Positions 1 to 8,573 are shown, counted from the first letter of the stretch. The stretch is DNA of 39,044 nt from Gemmataceae bacterium (GCA_019752375.1 JAIEMG010000371.1:1-39044), one strand, 5' to 3'. Notes: generated by a model not told the origin, from the letters alone. Translations and numbers: made by a program.

Positions 1-74
1 ACACTCTTGTCTGGCCGGCCAGACAAGAGTGTCTGGCCCACCGAACACAACCATTCTCTACCGCGCGAAGTATA
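1..74. repeat. Nested palindrome plus conserved flank, copy 1 (cut by window edge)
   Basis: Bases 1-32 form a perfect palindrome centred on GGCCGGCC. Each half is itself a small hairpin, stem GGCCAGACA with loop CTCT or AGAG. The whole stretch 1-74, including about 40 bases of non-palindromic flank, is the exact reverse complement of 35973-36046. The unit is therefore a dispersed repeat and not just a local hairpin. The left half continues outside the window. Confidence 0.9.
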
Positions 75-131
75 GCTCGTGACATCCTCAGGATGGCAAC
101 CGCTATTCGTCGGGCGAACGCGTCGGCATCC

Positions 132-1340
132 CTACACCATCAGCCGAACCGGCACGACGCCGTGCTGGAAGGCTCGCAACCGCTTTCCGATCAGAAGCTT
201 GATCAGGCCGGTGCGCACCAGCATGGGCATCAGCCGCATGGTCAGACGATTGAGCGGGGCCGGATCCAGGAACAGGTGCGCCTGGCGCTTCTGGTGCTCC
301 TGGGCGATCGCGATTTCCGGCAGCCGTTCCTGGGCGGCAGACTCCGCCGCGGCATCGATCGCGTCCAGTCCCGCGCCCCCGGCAAGTACGGGAGCCAGGT
401 GATTAGCGGCCACCAGGGCGTCGCGCAGGGCCAGGTTCAGGCCCTGGCCGCCGATGGGCGACATCGGATGGGCCGCGTCGCCCAGCAGCAGGCCCGGCGC
501 CGTCCACTTCGTCAGCCGACCGACGACCACGTCCAGCAGGACTGCCCGCCGGACCGCTTCGCGGTGGACGCGCAGGTGATTGGCAAGGTCCGGCGATGCC
601 CGTCCGATCAGTTCATCGGTCCAGGCTTCGGGGTCGCGGGCCCGCAGGTCCTTGAAGGCGCCCTTGGGAATGGTGAAACCGATCTGGAGCAGGCCATCGC
701 TGGTCGGCAAGCCGCCCGTGATGCAGCCGTTGCCCAGTTCCATGCGGATCGTCCCGCGATCGGGCCAGAACTCGGGGAACGGCACCTTGATCCAGAGCAC
801 GTCGAAGTTCTGCTTGGCGGTCAGCTCGGTAAAGTGGCCGTGCTTGCGTGTCACCGAGTGCCGGCCGTCGGTGCCGATGACCAGGTCGGCGTGGAATTCG
901 CGAGGGCCGTCCGGCGTATCGGTTCGCACGCCGACCACGCGGTCGCCGTTGCGGAGCAGCTCGCGGACGGTCACGCCCATTGCCAGCTGAAACGATGGGA
1001 AGTGCCTGGCTTCGTCGGCGATCATCGCCAGCAGCGCCGGCTGCGCGATGAACTGCCCCGTGAATCCCAGCCGCTCCGACGGGACGCGCGCCCGTAACGT
1101 GCCGTTGCGGAACAATTCGATGGTCTTGATCAGTGCCCGCGGCAGCTGGGCCACCTTGTCGCCGAGTCCCATCTGGGCGAACGCGTCCAGGCCGCTGGGC
1201 TGCAAACCCTCGCCGCGAAAGGCCCGCGTGAAGTCGAGGTGCTTCTCCAGCAATGTGACCGAAACGCCCTGGCGGGCCAGCAGATATGCCAGCACAGCCC
1301 CGGCCGGCCCCGCACCGACGATGACAACGGATCCCGCCAT
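132..1340 (-). CDS. FAD-dependent monooxygenase (PHBH/UbiH-like group A flavoprotein)
   Basis: Encodes 402 aa from the ATG at 1340; the frame is open further upstream but the dinucleotide-binding motif starts directly after this Met. Visible: Rossmann motif VGAGPAGAVLAYLLARQG at about residues 7-24 with the FAD-ribose acidic residue in LLEKH; the DG motif (VIGTDGRHS, about 160); and the second FAD motif GDAAHPMSPIGGQG (about 285), all in the order of class A flavin monooxygenases. Length matches the family (about 380-420 aa). Such enzymes use NAD(P)H and O2 to hydroxylate or epoxidise aromatic or polyprenyl substrates. The substrate cannot be read from the sequence: ubiquinone-type hydroxylase, halogenase-like and geranylgeranyl-reductase-like relatives all share these motifs. 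It is monocistronic as far as visible; the upstream neighbour ends in a terminator. Confidence 0.85.
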   Translation of the reverse strand: MAGSVVIVGAGPAGAVLAYLLARQGVSVTLLEKHLDFTRAFRGEGLQPSGLDAFAQMGLGDKVAQLPRALIKTIELFRNGTLRARVPSERLGFTGQFIAQPALLAMIADEARHFPSFQLAMGVTVRELLRNGDRVVGVRTDTPDGPREFHADLVIGTDGRHSVTRKHGHFTELTAKQNFDVLWIKVPFPEFWPDRGTIRMELGNGCITGGLPTSDGLLQIGFTIPKGAFKDLRARDPEAWTDELIGRASPDLANHLRVHREAVRRAVLLDVVVGRLTKWTAPGLLLGDAAHPMSPIGGQGLNLALRDALVAANHLAPVLAGGAGLDAIDAAAESAAQERLPEIAIAQEHQKRQAHLFLDPAPLNRLTMRLMPMLVRTGLIKLLIGKRLRAFQHGVVPVRLMV

Positions 1341-1445
1341 GACTTTGCTCCGCTGGAATGCCTCGGATCCCCTCTCCGCAGCGCGGACAGGATGGATGTG
1401 ATGCGATCCCTCTGGAGCTAGTTCGGCGCGGGATGAGGATGTGAC

Positions 1446-1500
1446 AAAAAACCTGCCGCTTGCGGCGTAGCCCAGAAAGGCAGGCCACCCCACAAGCGGC
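1446..1500 (-). terminator. Probable intrinsic terminator of the 1508-2239 gene
   Basis: Read on the minus strand, GCCGCTTG pairs with CAAGCGGC around a long, internally paired loop (GGCCTGCC region), followed by AGG and six T. It lies 8 bases after the stop of the upstream minus-strand gene, where a terminator is expected. Confidence 0.6.
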
Positions 1501-1507
1501 GTAATTC

Positions 1508-2239
1508 TCAGACGATGATGTCTTCGTTCTTCAGCTTGCCTTCCAGCGGCTTACGATAGCAGTGCATGCGCGGGTCGATCAACCCCTGGCTTTTCTGCAC
1601 CCCCATGAACATGCCGGCAGGCTTTGCGGACGCGACCCAGCCCATCATCAGCTTGCCTTCGGGCTGGCAGTACAAGACGTGGTCGAAGCCGGCCTTGTCG
1701 TGGACTTTGCCGTCGTGGATGTGGACCGTCGGGAAGAAGAGCTGCTTGTCGTTGGCGCGGGGGAACTCGAAGGCCATCGGATGCACCTTGTGCTCGCTGC
1801 CCTTCTTGAGCTTGAAGACGGCGAAGCCGTAGTCCTTGTACATGGGAAGCTTGTCCCAGACGCCGTCGGGCAGGCGAAACCGCTCGTCCAGCCGGGCGAA
1901 GTCCTTGATGGCGGGCACGAACGACGCCTCGAAGCTGCCGACGTCCACCACTTTCAACTTCGGCGCGTCTTTGCTGTCGTCCTTCTTGCCGCCGTTGTCG
2001 CTGCGCGGGCGGGGGAAGCCCTCTTCCATGTCCTCGAAGAAGTTGGCGTACTTCTCCAGATTGATGAACGTGACCGCGTCTTCCTTGCTGTCCTTGGGGA
2101 CCGGAATCGGCAGGATCATCGCCAGGTCTTCCTTGGCGGAGAACTTCATGCTGTAGACCAGGAACTGTCGCCCCTCTTTCGAGCTGCGGGCGAAGATCTT
2201 GGTGTCGGCAACCTTGGCGTCACGCGAAAAGCAGCACAT
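1508..2239 (-). CDS. Conserved protein of unknown function (MCCFSR... family)
   Basis: Encodes 243 aa. The ATG at 2239 is preceded by AAAGGAG, which fixes the start. There is no signal peptide or membrane segment. The protein opens MCCFSRDAKVADTKIFAR and continues with a hydrophobic core (AMILPIPVP), a lysine/aspartate-rich insert near residue 85, and a C-terminal part rich in aromatic and His residues (FFPTVHIHDGKVHDKAGFDHVLYCQ). I recall similar uncharacterised proteins from planctomycetes and myxobacteria but no assigned activity. The vicinal Cys pair at the N-terminus and the HIHDGKVH cluster could bind metal; that is a guess. It stands alone with its own terminator. Confidence 0.8.
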   Translation of the reverse strand: MCCFSRDAKVADTKIFARSSKEGRQFLVYSMKFSAKEDLAMILPIPVPKDSKEDAVTFINLEKYANFFEDMEEGFPRPRSDNGGKKDDSKDAPKLKVVDVGSFEASFVPAIKDFARLDERFRLPDGVWDKLPMYKDYGFAVFKLKKGSEHKVHPMAFEFPRANDKQLFFPTVHIHDGKVHDKAGFDHVLYCQPEGKLMMGWVASAKPAGMFMGVQKSQGLIDPRMHCYRKPLEGKLKNEDIIV

Positions 2240-2365
2240 CTCGGCACTCCTTTGAAACGATCGAGGTGATGGGATGACAGGACCGGTCGGTCTCCATGAA
2301 ATAGAGACGAACCGGGACCAGTGAACAGATGTGCTAAAATGAAATGGGAGTCGGTTGAAGGGAGC

Positions 2366-2497
2366 AATGACGAATGACGAAGCTCGAATGACGAATCAAG
2401 CACCAATGACGAAGCTCCCAACAAGTCGCGTCTCGCCTTTTTTGGTCATTGGGGTTTTGGCCATTGATTCGTCATTCGGGCTTCGTAATTCGTCATT
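2366..2497. repeat. Inverted repeat built from AATGACGAA words
   Basis: Left arm 2366-2399 and right arm 2464-2497 are reverse complements at about 32 of 34 positions. Each arm holds several copies of the word AATGACGAA, and further copies lie between the arms. AT-rich relative to surroundings. It fills most of the gap between two convergently placed minus-strand genes (2240-2533). Function unknown. Confidence 0.75.
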
Positions 2498-2533
2498 TTG
2501 CGCCGGCTTCAACCGCAACGTAGGGTAGTAGAA

Positions 2534-3382
2534 TTAAGCACACTTGCTGAATTCGCCGCCCTCGCCTTTATGGCGTGCGCTGGGTTCCCGTGCCACCAGG
2601 CTGGCAAGGCGGTCGATCTTCCGATGCAGCTGCATCACTTCGTACTGCGCCTTCACGTTCACGTGATATTCCAGCTCCGCACGGACGCGGTCCTTCTCGC
2701 TCTGGCGCGACTGGCTCATCATGATGATCGGCCCCGCATACACGGACACCGCGCCGACGATCAGGCTGAGCAGGCAGAAGGGGTACGGGTCCCACTGGCC
2801 GTTTCGTTCCATCAAGAGCCCGTTCGCGATCACCCAGGCGGCGAAGACGACACTTTGCACGATGATGAACTTCCAGGAGCCGATGCGGCGGGCGAGGACG
2901 TCGGCGAACCGCTGCCCGGTGGTCAGTCGCTGCTCCATGACCGTGTTTTCATTCTGCACGCCGCGCAGCATCTCGAGCAATTCGCGATGGCGGCGGCCCA
3001 GCTCCGCCAGCATGTGGATGGCAGCGCTGGGATGCTTCTCGACGAACCGAAGAAAATAGTCGCGCCCCAGCGTCAGCAGGACGCACGCGCTGGCGGTGCG
3101 AACGGTCGCGGTACGCGGACCGCCGTCGAGCAATGAGATCTCACCGAAGAAGCCACCCGGCCCAATGGTGCTGACGCTGACTTCCTTGCCCGCCGCATCG
3201 GGCTGAACGATCTGGACAGACCCCGATTGCACAATGTAGAAGTCGTCCCCGCGTTCGCCGATCCAGCACACGGTCTGGTGGGCGGCAACTTCTCGGCGAG
3301 TGAGCAGACCGGCCAGCGCCGCGAGGTCGTCACGGCTCAGTTTCGCAATGAGCGGAATCTTGGCCAGCAGGTCGAGTTCCAT
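2534..3382 (-). CDS. Cyclic-nucleotide-binding domain plus DUF1003 membrane protein
   Basis: Encodes 282 aa from the ATG at 3382 (GAGGG upstream; a TTG one codon earlier is possible). Residues about 8-125 are a cNMP-binding/Crp-like beta roll with the phosphate-binding cassette region GGFFGEISLLDGGPRTATVRT. This is followed by a helical linker and the DUF1003 signature: LARRIGSWKFIIVQSVVFAAWVIAN, a second hydrophobic segment PFCLLSLIVGAVSVYAGPIIMMSQSRQ, and a basic coiled tail. Fusion of a Crp-type sensor to DUF1003 is a known architecture. It suggests a ligand-gated membrane protein, although DUF1003 itself has no settled function. The ligand could be cAMP, c-di-AMP or something else; the cassette Arg is present. 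The adjacent plus-strand gene at 3568 is divergent. Confidence 0.88.
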   Translation of the reverse strand: MELDLLAKIPLIAKLSRDDLAALAGLLTRREVAAHQTVCWIGERGDDFYIVQSGSVQIVQPDAAGKEVSVSTIGPGGFFGEISLLDGGPRTATVRTASACVLLTLGRDYFLRFVEKHPSAAIHMLAELGRRHRELLEMLRGVQNENTVMEQRLTTGQRFADVLARRIGSWKFIIVQSVVFAAWVIANGLLMERNGQWDPYPFCLLSLIVGAVSVYAGPIIMMSQSRQSEKDRVRAELEYHVNVKAQYEVMQLHRKIDRLASLVAREPSARHKGEGGEFSKCA

Positions 3383-3567
3383 CAATCCCTCGCTAGCGGG
3401 ACAACCTTGCGCGAGCGAGGAGAGAATACGAAAGCGGGGGGCTTGCGAACAATGCCAGGTGGGTCGAGCAAGCCGGTCGGTGGCGCGGGACTGGCCTGTA
3501 CCCGCTTATAAGGCATCAGGTAAGATTCAGTGAATTGGTCGAACTGGATGGAAAGAAGGTAGCTGCA

Positions 3568-3918
3568 ATGACGATTTACGGCGTCTCGCAATCCACGGGC
3601 GTGGAGCGGCGATTAGAGGTCGAGATGGGCGGCCAGGGCATCGTGCTCATTATTATCGACCATGTCGGGAGCAAGGAACGGGAACGGATCTTGGTCCCGG
3701 TCGACGACCTTCTGGCCGCCATCACGGATCCCCCTCCGGGCGGCAGCTCGGTCGAAGGCATTTCTCCGCCCAACGGGCCGAAGATGCATCTCGACGTCGA
3801 AGTCCGCCGCAACGAAGTGCTGCTCCGTGCGCGTGCCGCTTCAGGGACAGGCTCGGACGTCGCGGTGGGCCTGGACGATCTCCAGGACGCGATGGAAGGG
3901 GTTATCAGCCGCGGGTGA
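3568..3918 (+). CDS. Small hypothetical protein
   Basis: Encodes 116 aa. I chose the ATG at 3568 because GAAGG sits about 8 bases upstream; a TTG at 3535 would extend it by 11 residues. No signal peptide or membrane helix. The N-terminal half is beta-rich (VERRLEVEMGGQGIVLIIIDHVG), then a Pro/Gly-rich linker (DPPPGGSSVEG), then a second beta-rich stretch. The order suggests two small beta units, but I recognise no family. It is divergent from the DUF1003 gene and convergent with the small membrane protein at 3994. Confidence 0.65.
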   Translation: MTIYGVSQSTGVERRLEVEMGGQGIVLIIIDHVGSKERERILVPVDDLLAAITDPPPGGSSVEGISPPNGPKMHLDVEVRRNEVLLRARAASGTGSDVAVGLDDLQDAMEGVISRG

Positions 3919-3993
3919 GCCGGGCGAGTGGCGAATTCGACCAGCGCCTGGGCTCAGGTCGCGAAGTTCTGCTTCCGCCGACCCAGCGCGGCG

Positions 3994-4209
3994 TTACCGA
4001 CACTGCCGGCGGCGGCTCCCGGCGAGACCCAGCACGCGGATCAGCAGGATCAAGCCCATCGCACCGAGCGTCGCCATCGCCAGGCTGCCGAACAGGCCAC
4101 CACCCAGCGAAATGCCGAGCAATCCGAAGACGTATCCGCCCAGCATTGCCCCAAACACGCCAATGACCAGGTCGCCGATCAATCCGTAGCCGCTCCCATT
4201 CAGAATCAT
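3994..4209 (-). CDS. GlsB/YeaQ/YmgE-type small membrane protein, N-terminally shortened
   Basis: Encodes 71 aa. The glycine-rich pattern GYGLIGDLVIGVFGAMLGGYVFGLLGI, followed by a second hydrophobic run ending ALGAMGLILLIRVLGL-type residues, matches the transglycosylase-associated (GlsB) family, small stress-linked inner-membrane proteins. Family members normally have another short hydrophobic segment before this region. Here the frame upstream reads WLGETGWLAG before a TAA at 4246-4248, with no ATG or GTG. Either initiation is at the internal ATG at 4209 or on a CTG, or the first helix has been lost. Function in the family is poorly defined. Confidence 0.65.
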   Translation of the reverse strand: MILNGSGYGLIGDLVIGVFGAMLGGYVFGLLGISLGGGLFGSLAMATLGAMGLILLIRVLGLAGSRRRQCR

Positions 4210-4309
4210 GCCGGCCAGCCAGCCGGTCTCCCCGAGCCAGGCACGTTAAAAACCGTGCCCCGCCTGGCTGTCATTACCCCCGAGTACAACCGTGGCAGGC
4301 ATGGCCGCT

Positions 4310-4500
4310 AGCGGAGTCGAGCGCCTTCTTGGCAAAAAACATGCCATCGACAAGCTTGCTGAGTGTTCTGCTGAAGCATTAAAGTTGCCGTTTTGGTTCC
4401 GGATGCCACCACGATGGGCACCGCCGAAAGGTCAGCCTGACCGCAGAGAACCTGTAGGAAGGCCCAGCCATCCAGGACACGCATGGGCATGTCGATCTCC
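4310..4500 (-). pseudogene. Remnant of a response-regulator receiver domain
   Basis: One minus-strand frame reads EIDMPMRVLDGWAFLQVL...SAVPIVVASGTKTATL, which resembles the receiver pattern (phospho-Asp loop, MPxxDGWxFL, then VPIVVxSG). About 4370, the homology moves to another frame, which reads LVDGMFFAKKALDSA, resembling the conserved Lys region (DGFFAKP). No intact frame covers the domain, so it looks like a frameshifted fragment. It lies in the otherwise gene-free stretch 4249-4573. Confidence 0.4.
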
Positions 4501-4573
4501 GCCCCCAAGTAATTACATGGCACACTGATTGCTGCACCCCATGGAACCTGAATGGCTTCGATGCGGGGAACAC

Positions 4574-5926
4574 ATGTCCAAGGTGCAACTCACCGCCAAG
4601 CAAGGAAGCGATCGCTGGCCGTTTGCCCGCGCGCTGGCGCACCGCAACTACCGCTTGTTCTTCGCCGGCCAGGGCATCTCGATGATCGGCACGTGGATGA
4701 CGCGTCTCGCCACCGGCTGGCTCGTCTTCCGACTTGCCGGACCAGACTCGGCCTACTTGCTCGGGGTCGTCGGCTTCGCCGGCCAGGTGCCGACCTTCTT
4801 CCTCGCCCCGATCGCCGGCACGCTCGTCGACCGATGGGATCGCCATCGCGCCTTGGTCATCACGCAGGTGCTTGCCTTGTTCCAGTCGGGGCTGCTCGCG
4901 GTGGTCGCCTTCAGCTCGCAGGCCGTGGCCACAACGATTGCCGAAGTAATTGCGCTCAGTGTCTTCCAGGGCTTGATCAACGCGTTCGACATGCCCGCGC
5001 GCCAGGCGTTCCTCGTAGAATTGGTAGAGAGGCGTGAGGATTTGCCCAACGCCATCGCCCTGAACTCCTCCCTGGTCAATGGCGCACGTCTGGTCGGGCC
5101 GTCGTTGGCTGGCTTACTGATCGCGCTGGCGGGCGAAGGCTGGTGTTTCGCGGTCGATGCCGTCAGCTATCTGGCTGTCATCGCCGCCCTGCTGGCCATG
5201 CGCGTCGACCCACGACAGCGATCCGCGGAAGCACGGCCTGTCTGGCGCGGCGTGGCCGAGGGCTTTCGGTACGCCTTCGGCTTTGCTCCCGTTCGGGAAA
5301 TCCTGCTCCTTTTGGCGCTTGTGAGCTTCATGGGCATGCCCTACACGGTGCTTCTGCCGATCTTTGCGGTGGACGTACTGGACGGTGGCCCGTGGACCCT
5401 CGGCCTGCTCAGCGGCGCCTCGGGCGTCGGAGCGTTGGCCGGCGGTCTCTACCTTGCCTCGCGACGGACCGTGCTGGGGCTGGGACCGCGGATGGTGCTG
5501 GCGACGGTGGTGTTCGGCGTGGGGCTGATCGGCTTTTCGTTATCGCACGCGCTTTGGCTGTCGCTGCCGCTGATGGTGCTGATCGGACTGGGCATGATGG
5601 TGGAGATGGCGGCAAGCAACACGATCTTGCAAACCATCGTGGACGAGGACAAGCGCGGTCGGGTCATGAGTTTTTACAGCATGGCCTTCCTGGGCATGGC
5701 TCCGTTCGGGAGTCTATTTGCAGGAAGCCTGGCGGGACTGGTCGGCGCGCCCACGACCGTGCTGATCGGCGGAATTGCCTGCCTTGCAGGCGCGGGGCTG
5801 TTCGCCTCGCGGTTGCCTCAGCTACGGGAACGCGTGCGGCCGATTTACGCCCGCCTCGGCATCCTGCCACAGATCGCCAGCGGATTACAAGCAGCAGCTG
5901 AGCTGACGCGGCCGCCCGAGGATTGA
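4574..5926 (+). CDS. MFS transporter, DHA3/EntS-like
   Basis: Encodes 450 aa from the ATG at 4574, preceded by GGGGA at 5-base spacing; ATG 4541 and TTG 4529 are in frame but lack a site. Topology shows about 12 hydrophobic helices. Characteristic features: N-terminal HRNYRLFFAGQGISMIGTWM; the motif A loop between helices 2 and 3 (APIAGTLVDRWDRHR); the helix-5 region VNGARLVGPSLAGLLI; and the second-half counterpart RGRVMSFYSMAFLGMAPFGSL. These are typical of the MFS_3 family (enterobactin exporter EntS and macrolide-efflux relatives), proton-driven exporters. Substrate unknown. It stands alone between a decayed receiver fragment and a convergent ligD-like gene. Confidence 0.88.
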   Translation: MSKVQLTAKQGSDRWPFARALAHRNYRLFFAGQGISMIGTWMTRLATGWLVFRLAGPDSAYLLGVVGFAGQVPTFFLAPIAGTLVDRWDRHRALVITQVLALFQSGLLAVVAFSSQAVATTIAEVIALSVFQGLINAFDMPARQAFLVELVERREDLPNAIALNSSLVNGARLVGPSLAGLLIALAGEGWCFAVDAVSYLAVIAALLAMRVDPRQRSAEARPVWRGVAEGFRYAFGFAPVREILLLLALVSFMGMPYTVLLPIFAVDVLDGGPWTLGLLSGASGVGALAGGLYLASRRTVLGLGPRMVLATVVFGVGLIGFSLSHALWLSLPLMVLIGLGMMVEMAASNTILQTIVDEDKRGRVMSFYSMAFLGMAPFGSLFAGSLAGLVGAPTTVLIGGIACLAGAGLFASRLPQLRERVRPIYARLGILPQIASGLQAAAELTRPPED

Positions 5927-6007
5927 CCATTCGGCCGGGCTGGAGCCGATGGCACGCAAGGCAAATCGAGCGACGTCGCAGCGCGAGCCACGGGGCATCC
6001 GATCGAT

Positions 6008-7630
6008 TCAGCGGCGCGCAACGGTCCACAATAGTCCTGCCATGGGATCGCGTTTCTGCCGCGCCAAACGATGAAAAAGGGATTTCAAATTGAATGCTTG
6101 GGGATCGAGCCCCGGTTGGAGCTCGCGCCAGTGGAGCGGTGTTGACACGGACGCTGCCGGCACGGCCCGGAGCACGTAAGGGGGTACGGCGTGATGGCCC
6201 TTCGCGTTCTGCACGACATCGACATACACACGACTGCCCCGCTTTGCCTTGCTCCGTTCCACGGTTGCTTGATCCGGCAGGGCTTCCACGACCCGCTCGG
6301 CAATGCCCAGCGCCCAGACGCGGGCCTCGTCGAAGTCGCCTTCCTCTTCCCACGGCATCATCAGGTGCAGACCGGTTTTGCCCGAGGTCTTGATGAAAGT
6401 GCCCGTCGCTTCTTCCTTCAAGAGCTCGTGGAGTTGCTCCGCGACCGCGACAGCATCCGCGAAGCTTGCCTGCCCGGGGTCGAGGTCAAAGAGAACGAAG
6501 TCGGGCCGGTCCAGGTCGCTTAGACGGGAAAAGCCAACGTGGAACGTCAGCGTTCCCTGGTTGACGAGGTAGAGCAAGGTTTTCTGGTCGTTGACCAGGA
6601 CATAAGACACCGGCTTGCCGCCCTCGCTCGGCAATTCCACGCGGGGAATCCAGTTGGGGTAGTACGCCGGCGTGTGCTTCTGCCAGAAGTGCGCTGCGTG
6701 GGGGCCATCAAGCCCTTCGGGCAGACGCTCCAGTGTGACCGGTCGGTCCTTGAGGTAGGGGAGCAAGCGCCGGGCGATCCGGCGATAGTAGTCGAGTACG
6801 TCCCCCTTCGTGATCTCTGCCTCCGGGTACATGAGCTTGTCGAGATGCGTGAAGGTCGCGTCTTGCTGGGAGGTGTCGGCCGTGCGCGAGCCGCGCGGCC
6901 GAGATGATGGCTCTGTGGCGGTGGCCGCACGCACGGTTTGTTTGGTCGAGCCGTCGTCCTCGTTGGCCGCGGGGCGGGCAAATTCGTCCTTCATCTTGAT
7001 GAGCAGCCAGTTCTCCTTGCCGCGCTGGCGGCCGCCCATTCGGATCAGCGCGAACCGGCCCTGGAGTTGCTTGCCGTGCAGGACGAACTCCAACCGGCCG
7101 GCCGCGATTCCTTCCGTTACCGTTTGCGGAGCCGGTTTGTCCGCGAGCAGGTTCTCGTAGGTACCGTGGTCCCAGATGGCCACGGATCCCGCCCCATACT
7201 GCCCTTCCGGGATCGTGCCCGCAAACTTCGCGTAGGCCAGCGGGTGATCCTCCACCCGGACCGCAAGCCGTTTCTGCGCCGGATCGGTGGAGGGCTGCTT
7301 GGGGACCGCCCAACTCTTGAGCACGCCGTCGGCTTCCAGTCGGAAGTCGTAGTGCAGTCGCGAGGCATGATGCTCCTGGATCACAAAGATGGGCCGGCGG
7401 CGCCCGCCTTTGGAGGGATCGCTCGCGGATGGTTCGGGGGTCTCTGAAAAGTTGCGTTTCGCCTGGTATTCCTGGAGGTTCACGGCGCCGTCTCCCGATT
7501 CAGGGCCGAGCGGCTGCACGTCGAGCGCGCCCGGCTTTGCCTTCAAAGTTTCGGTCCCGGGCCGCTCGCGGTGACATTCGCGGGGTCCCTTGTCCGGCCG
7601 CAGGCCCTCGAAGCGGGGCTGTCGCAGCAT
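6008..7630 (-). CDS. ligD: LigD-like: ligase stub + 3'-phosphoesterase + polymerase domains
   Basis: Encodes 540 aa from the ATG at 7630. Residues 1-25 (MLRQPRFEGLRPDKGPRE) are the last strand of the OB fold of an ATP-dependent DNA ligase. Residues about 75-225 are the LigD 3'-phosphoesterase domain (HHASRLHYDFRLE, SWAVPK, AGTIPEGQYGAG). Residues about 265-540 are the LigD primase-polymerase domain (LDKLMYPEAEITKGDVLDYY, FDLDPG with the catalytic Asp pair, SGKTGLHL). LigD proteins repair double-strand breaks with Ku by end trimming and fill-in. The nucleotidyltransferase (ligase) core is absent: the frame stays open upstream to 7775 and still reads GHVHWVKPRLVAEIAFGEWT, ligase-like, but has no ATG/GTG start. 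It is probably a decapitated Lig-PE-Pol enzyme retaining end-processing activity. No Ku gene is seen in the window. Confidence 0.85.
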   Translation of the reverse strand: MLRQPRFEGLRPDKGPRECHRERPGTETLKAKPGALDVQPLGPESGDGAVNLQEYQAKRNFSETPEPSASDPSKGGRRRPIFVIQEHHASRLHYDFRLEADGVLKSWAVPKQPSTDPAQKRLAVRVEDHPLAYAKFAGTIPEGQYGAGSVAIWDHGTYENLLADKPAPQTVTEGIAAGRLEFVLHGKQLQGRFALIRMGGRQRGKENWLLIKMKDEFARPAANEDDGSTKQTVRAATATEPSSRPRGSRTADTSQQDATFTHLDKLMYPEAEITKGDVLDYYRRIARRLLPYLKDRPVTLERLPEGLDGPHAAHFWQKHTPAYYPNWIPRVELPSEGGKPVSYVLVNDQKTLLYLVNQGTLTFHVGFSRLSDLDRPDFVLFDLDPGQASFADAVAVAEQLHELLKEEATGTFIKTSGKTGLHLMMPWEEEGDFDEARVWALGIAERVVEALPDQATVERSKAKRGSRVYVDVVQNAKGHHAVPPYVLRAVPAASVSTPLHWRELQPGLDPQAFNLKSLFHRLARQKRDPMAGLLWTVARR

Positions 7631-7777
7631 CCCGTTCTGAGTCCATTCGCCGAAGGCGATCTCCGCGACCAGCCGGGGCTTGACCCAGTGAACGTGCCCG
7701 CCCGGCGGCGAACCGTGCCCGCTGATTCGCCACGCCGTTTTCGTTTTGCGGTCATCATGTTCCTGATGGAGCCACGA

Positions 7778-8041
7778 TTATTTCTTGTCCTTGAGCTTCG
7801 CCTGCAGAATGCGCTTGGCCTTTTCGAGCTCGTTGCGCCGCGCGGGCGCCAGGTCCTTGCCCGCCCGGTTGATGAAGAACTGGATCATACGAATCCCTGA
7901 GCCGATCCCCTTGGGGCTGACCTTCTTCGTGGCCATGACACGGGCAATCGTCGCCGCGTCCTTGGTGAAGAGATCCTTCGGCGGAAATGTGGAGACGGTC
8001 TTCACGTCCCGGACCCACCTGGTCTTCTTCTTCTCCGCCAT
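7778..8041 (-). CDS. DUF3175 family protein
   Basis: Encodes 87 aa, very Lys-rich and without membrane segments. ATG at 8041 with GGAG upstream. The pattern TRWVRDVKTVSTFPPKDLFTKDAATIARVMATKK and FFINRAGKDLAPARRNELEKAKRIL matches what I recall of DUF3175 (small, basic, function unknown). Its stop codon is in the same frame as the ligase remnant of the downstream ligD-like gene, with one TAA separating them. Co-orientation suggests co-transcription with ligD and hence a possible DNA-related role; that is inference only. Confidence 0.75.
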   Translation of the reverse strand: MAEKKKTRWVRDVKTVSTFPPKDLFTKDAATIARVMATKKVSPKGIGSGIRMIQFFINRAGKDLAPARRNELEKAKRILQAKLKDKK

Positions 8042-8212
8042 GGGTTCTCCACCCTTCGTTGCCTGCGCCTCTGTGGCGAACGCGGTTTTGAAGTGCCCAA
8101 ACTCGCGGATGCGAACCCTGGAATGTCCGGATCCACAAGCATTGGTGCAGATGTTGTGCCAATGATGCGCGCCTGGCGCTGGCCGGCATGCTTGAACTTG
8201 CCCGACATCGAG

Positions 8213-8566
8213 CTATCCGGACGTTGTTCTGCATTGCTCGCAGGCAGCCGAGCGCAAGCCGCGGAGATGGCTATCGTCGGGTCGCGATCGATAGTCGGCG
8301 AGGGTGAACGACAACAAGATCGACAGGCACAGCAGGGCCCCCATCACGATCAGCCAGACAAGCCGGCCGCTTTCGAGGCCGTGCATGAAGAATAGGTAAA
8401 TCAAGATGGCCTTGCCGGCCGCGATCAGGAGGGCAACCGGTATGTGCCAATGGCCCAGCGGCGCCAGCGCAGCGCCCACGGTCGTCCCGGTCAGGACCAC
8501 TAGCGCCGCGAAGATGGTCAAGTAGGCCCAGGAGGACTGGACGTGGCTTGGTGCTTGCGCTTCCAT
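8213..8566 (-). CDS. ctaF: Cytochrome c oxidase subunit IV (caa3 type)
   Basis: Encodes 117 aa, the last gene of the respiratory operon. Three hydrophobic helices (WAYLTIFAALVVLTGTTVGAAL, HIPVALLIAAGKAILIYLFFMHGLES, LVWLIVMGALLCLSILLSFTLADY) match bacterial subunit IV (COX4_pro/CtaF). The ALLIAAGKAxLIYLFFMH core is the family hallmark. The subunit packs against subunits I/III and is not redox active. It starts 7 bases after the coxIII stop, with GAGG upstream. The hydrophilic C-terminal tail (about 25 residues with two Cys) is longer than usual. Confidence 0.9.
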   Translation of the reverse strand: MEAQAPSHVQSSWAYLTIFAALVVLTGTTVGAALAPLGHWHIPVALLIAAGKAILIYLFFMHGLESGRLVWLIVMGALLCLSILLSFTLADYRSRPDDSHLRGLRSAACEQCRTTSG

Positions 8567-8573
8567 GACAGCC

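Noticed and set aside
93..1097. Plus-strand 334-aa frame
   Set aside because: Antisense to the flavin monooxygenase, whose motifs are intact.
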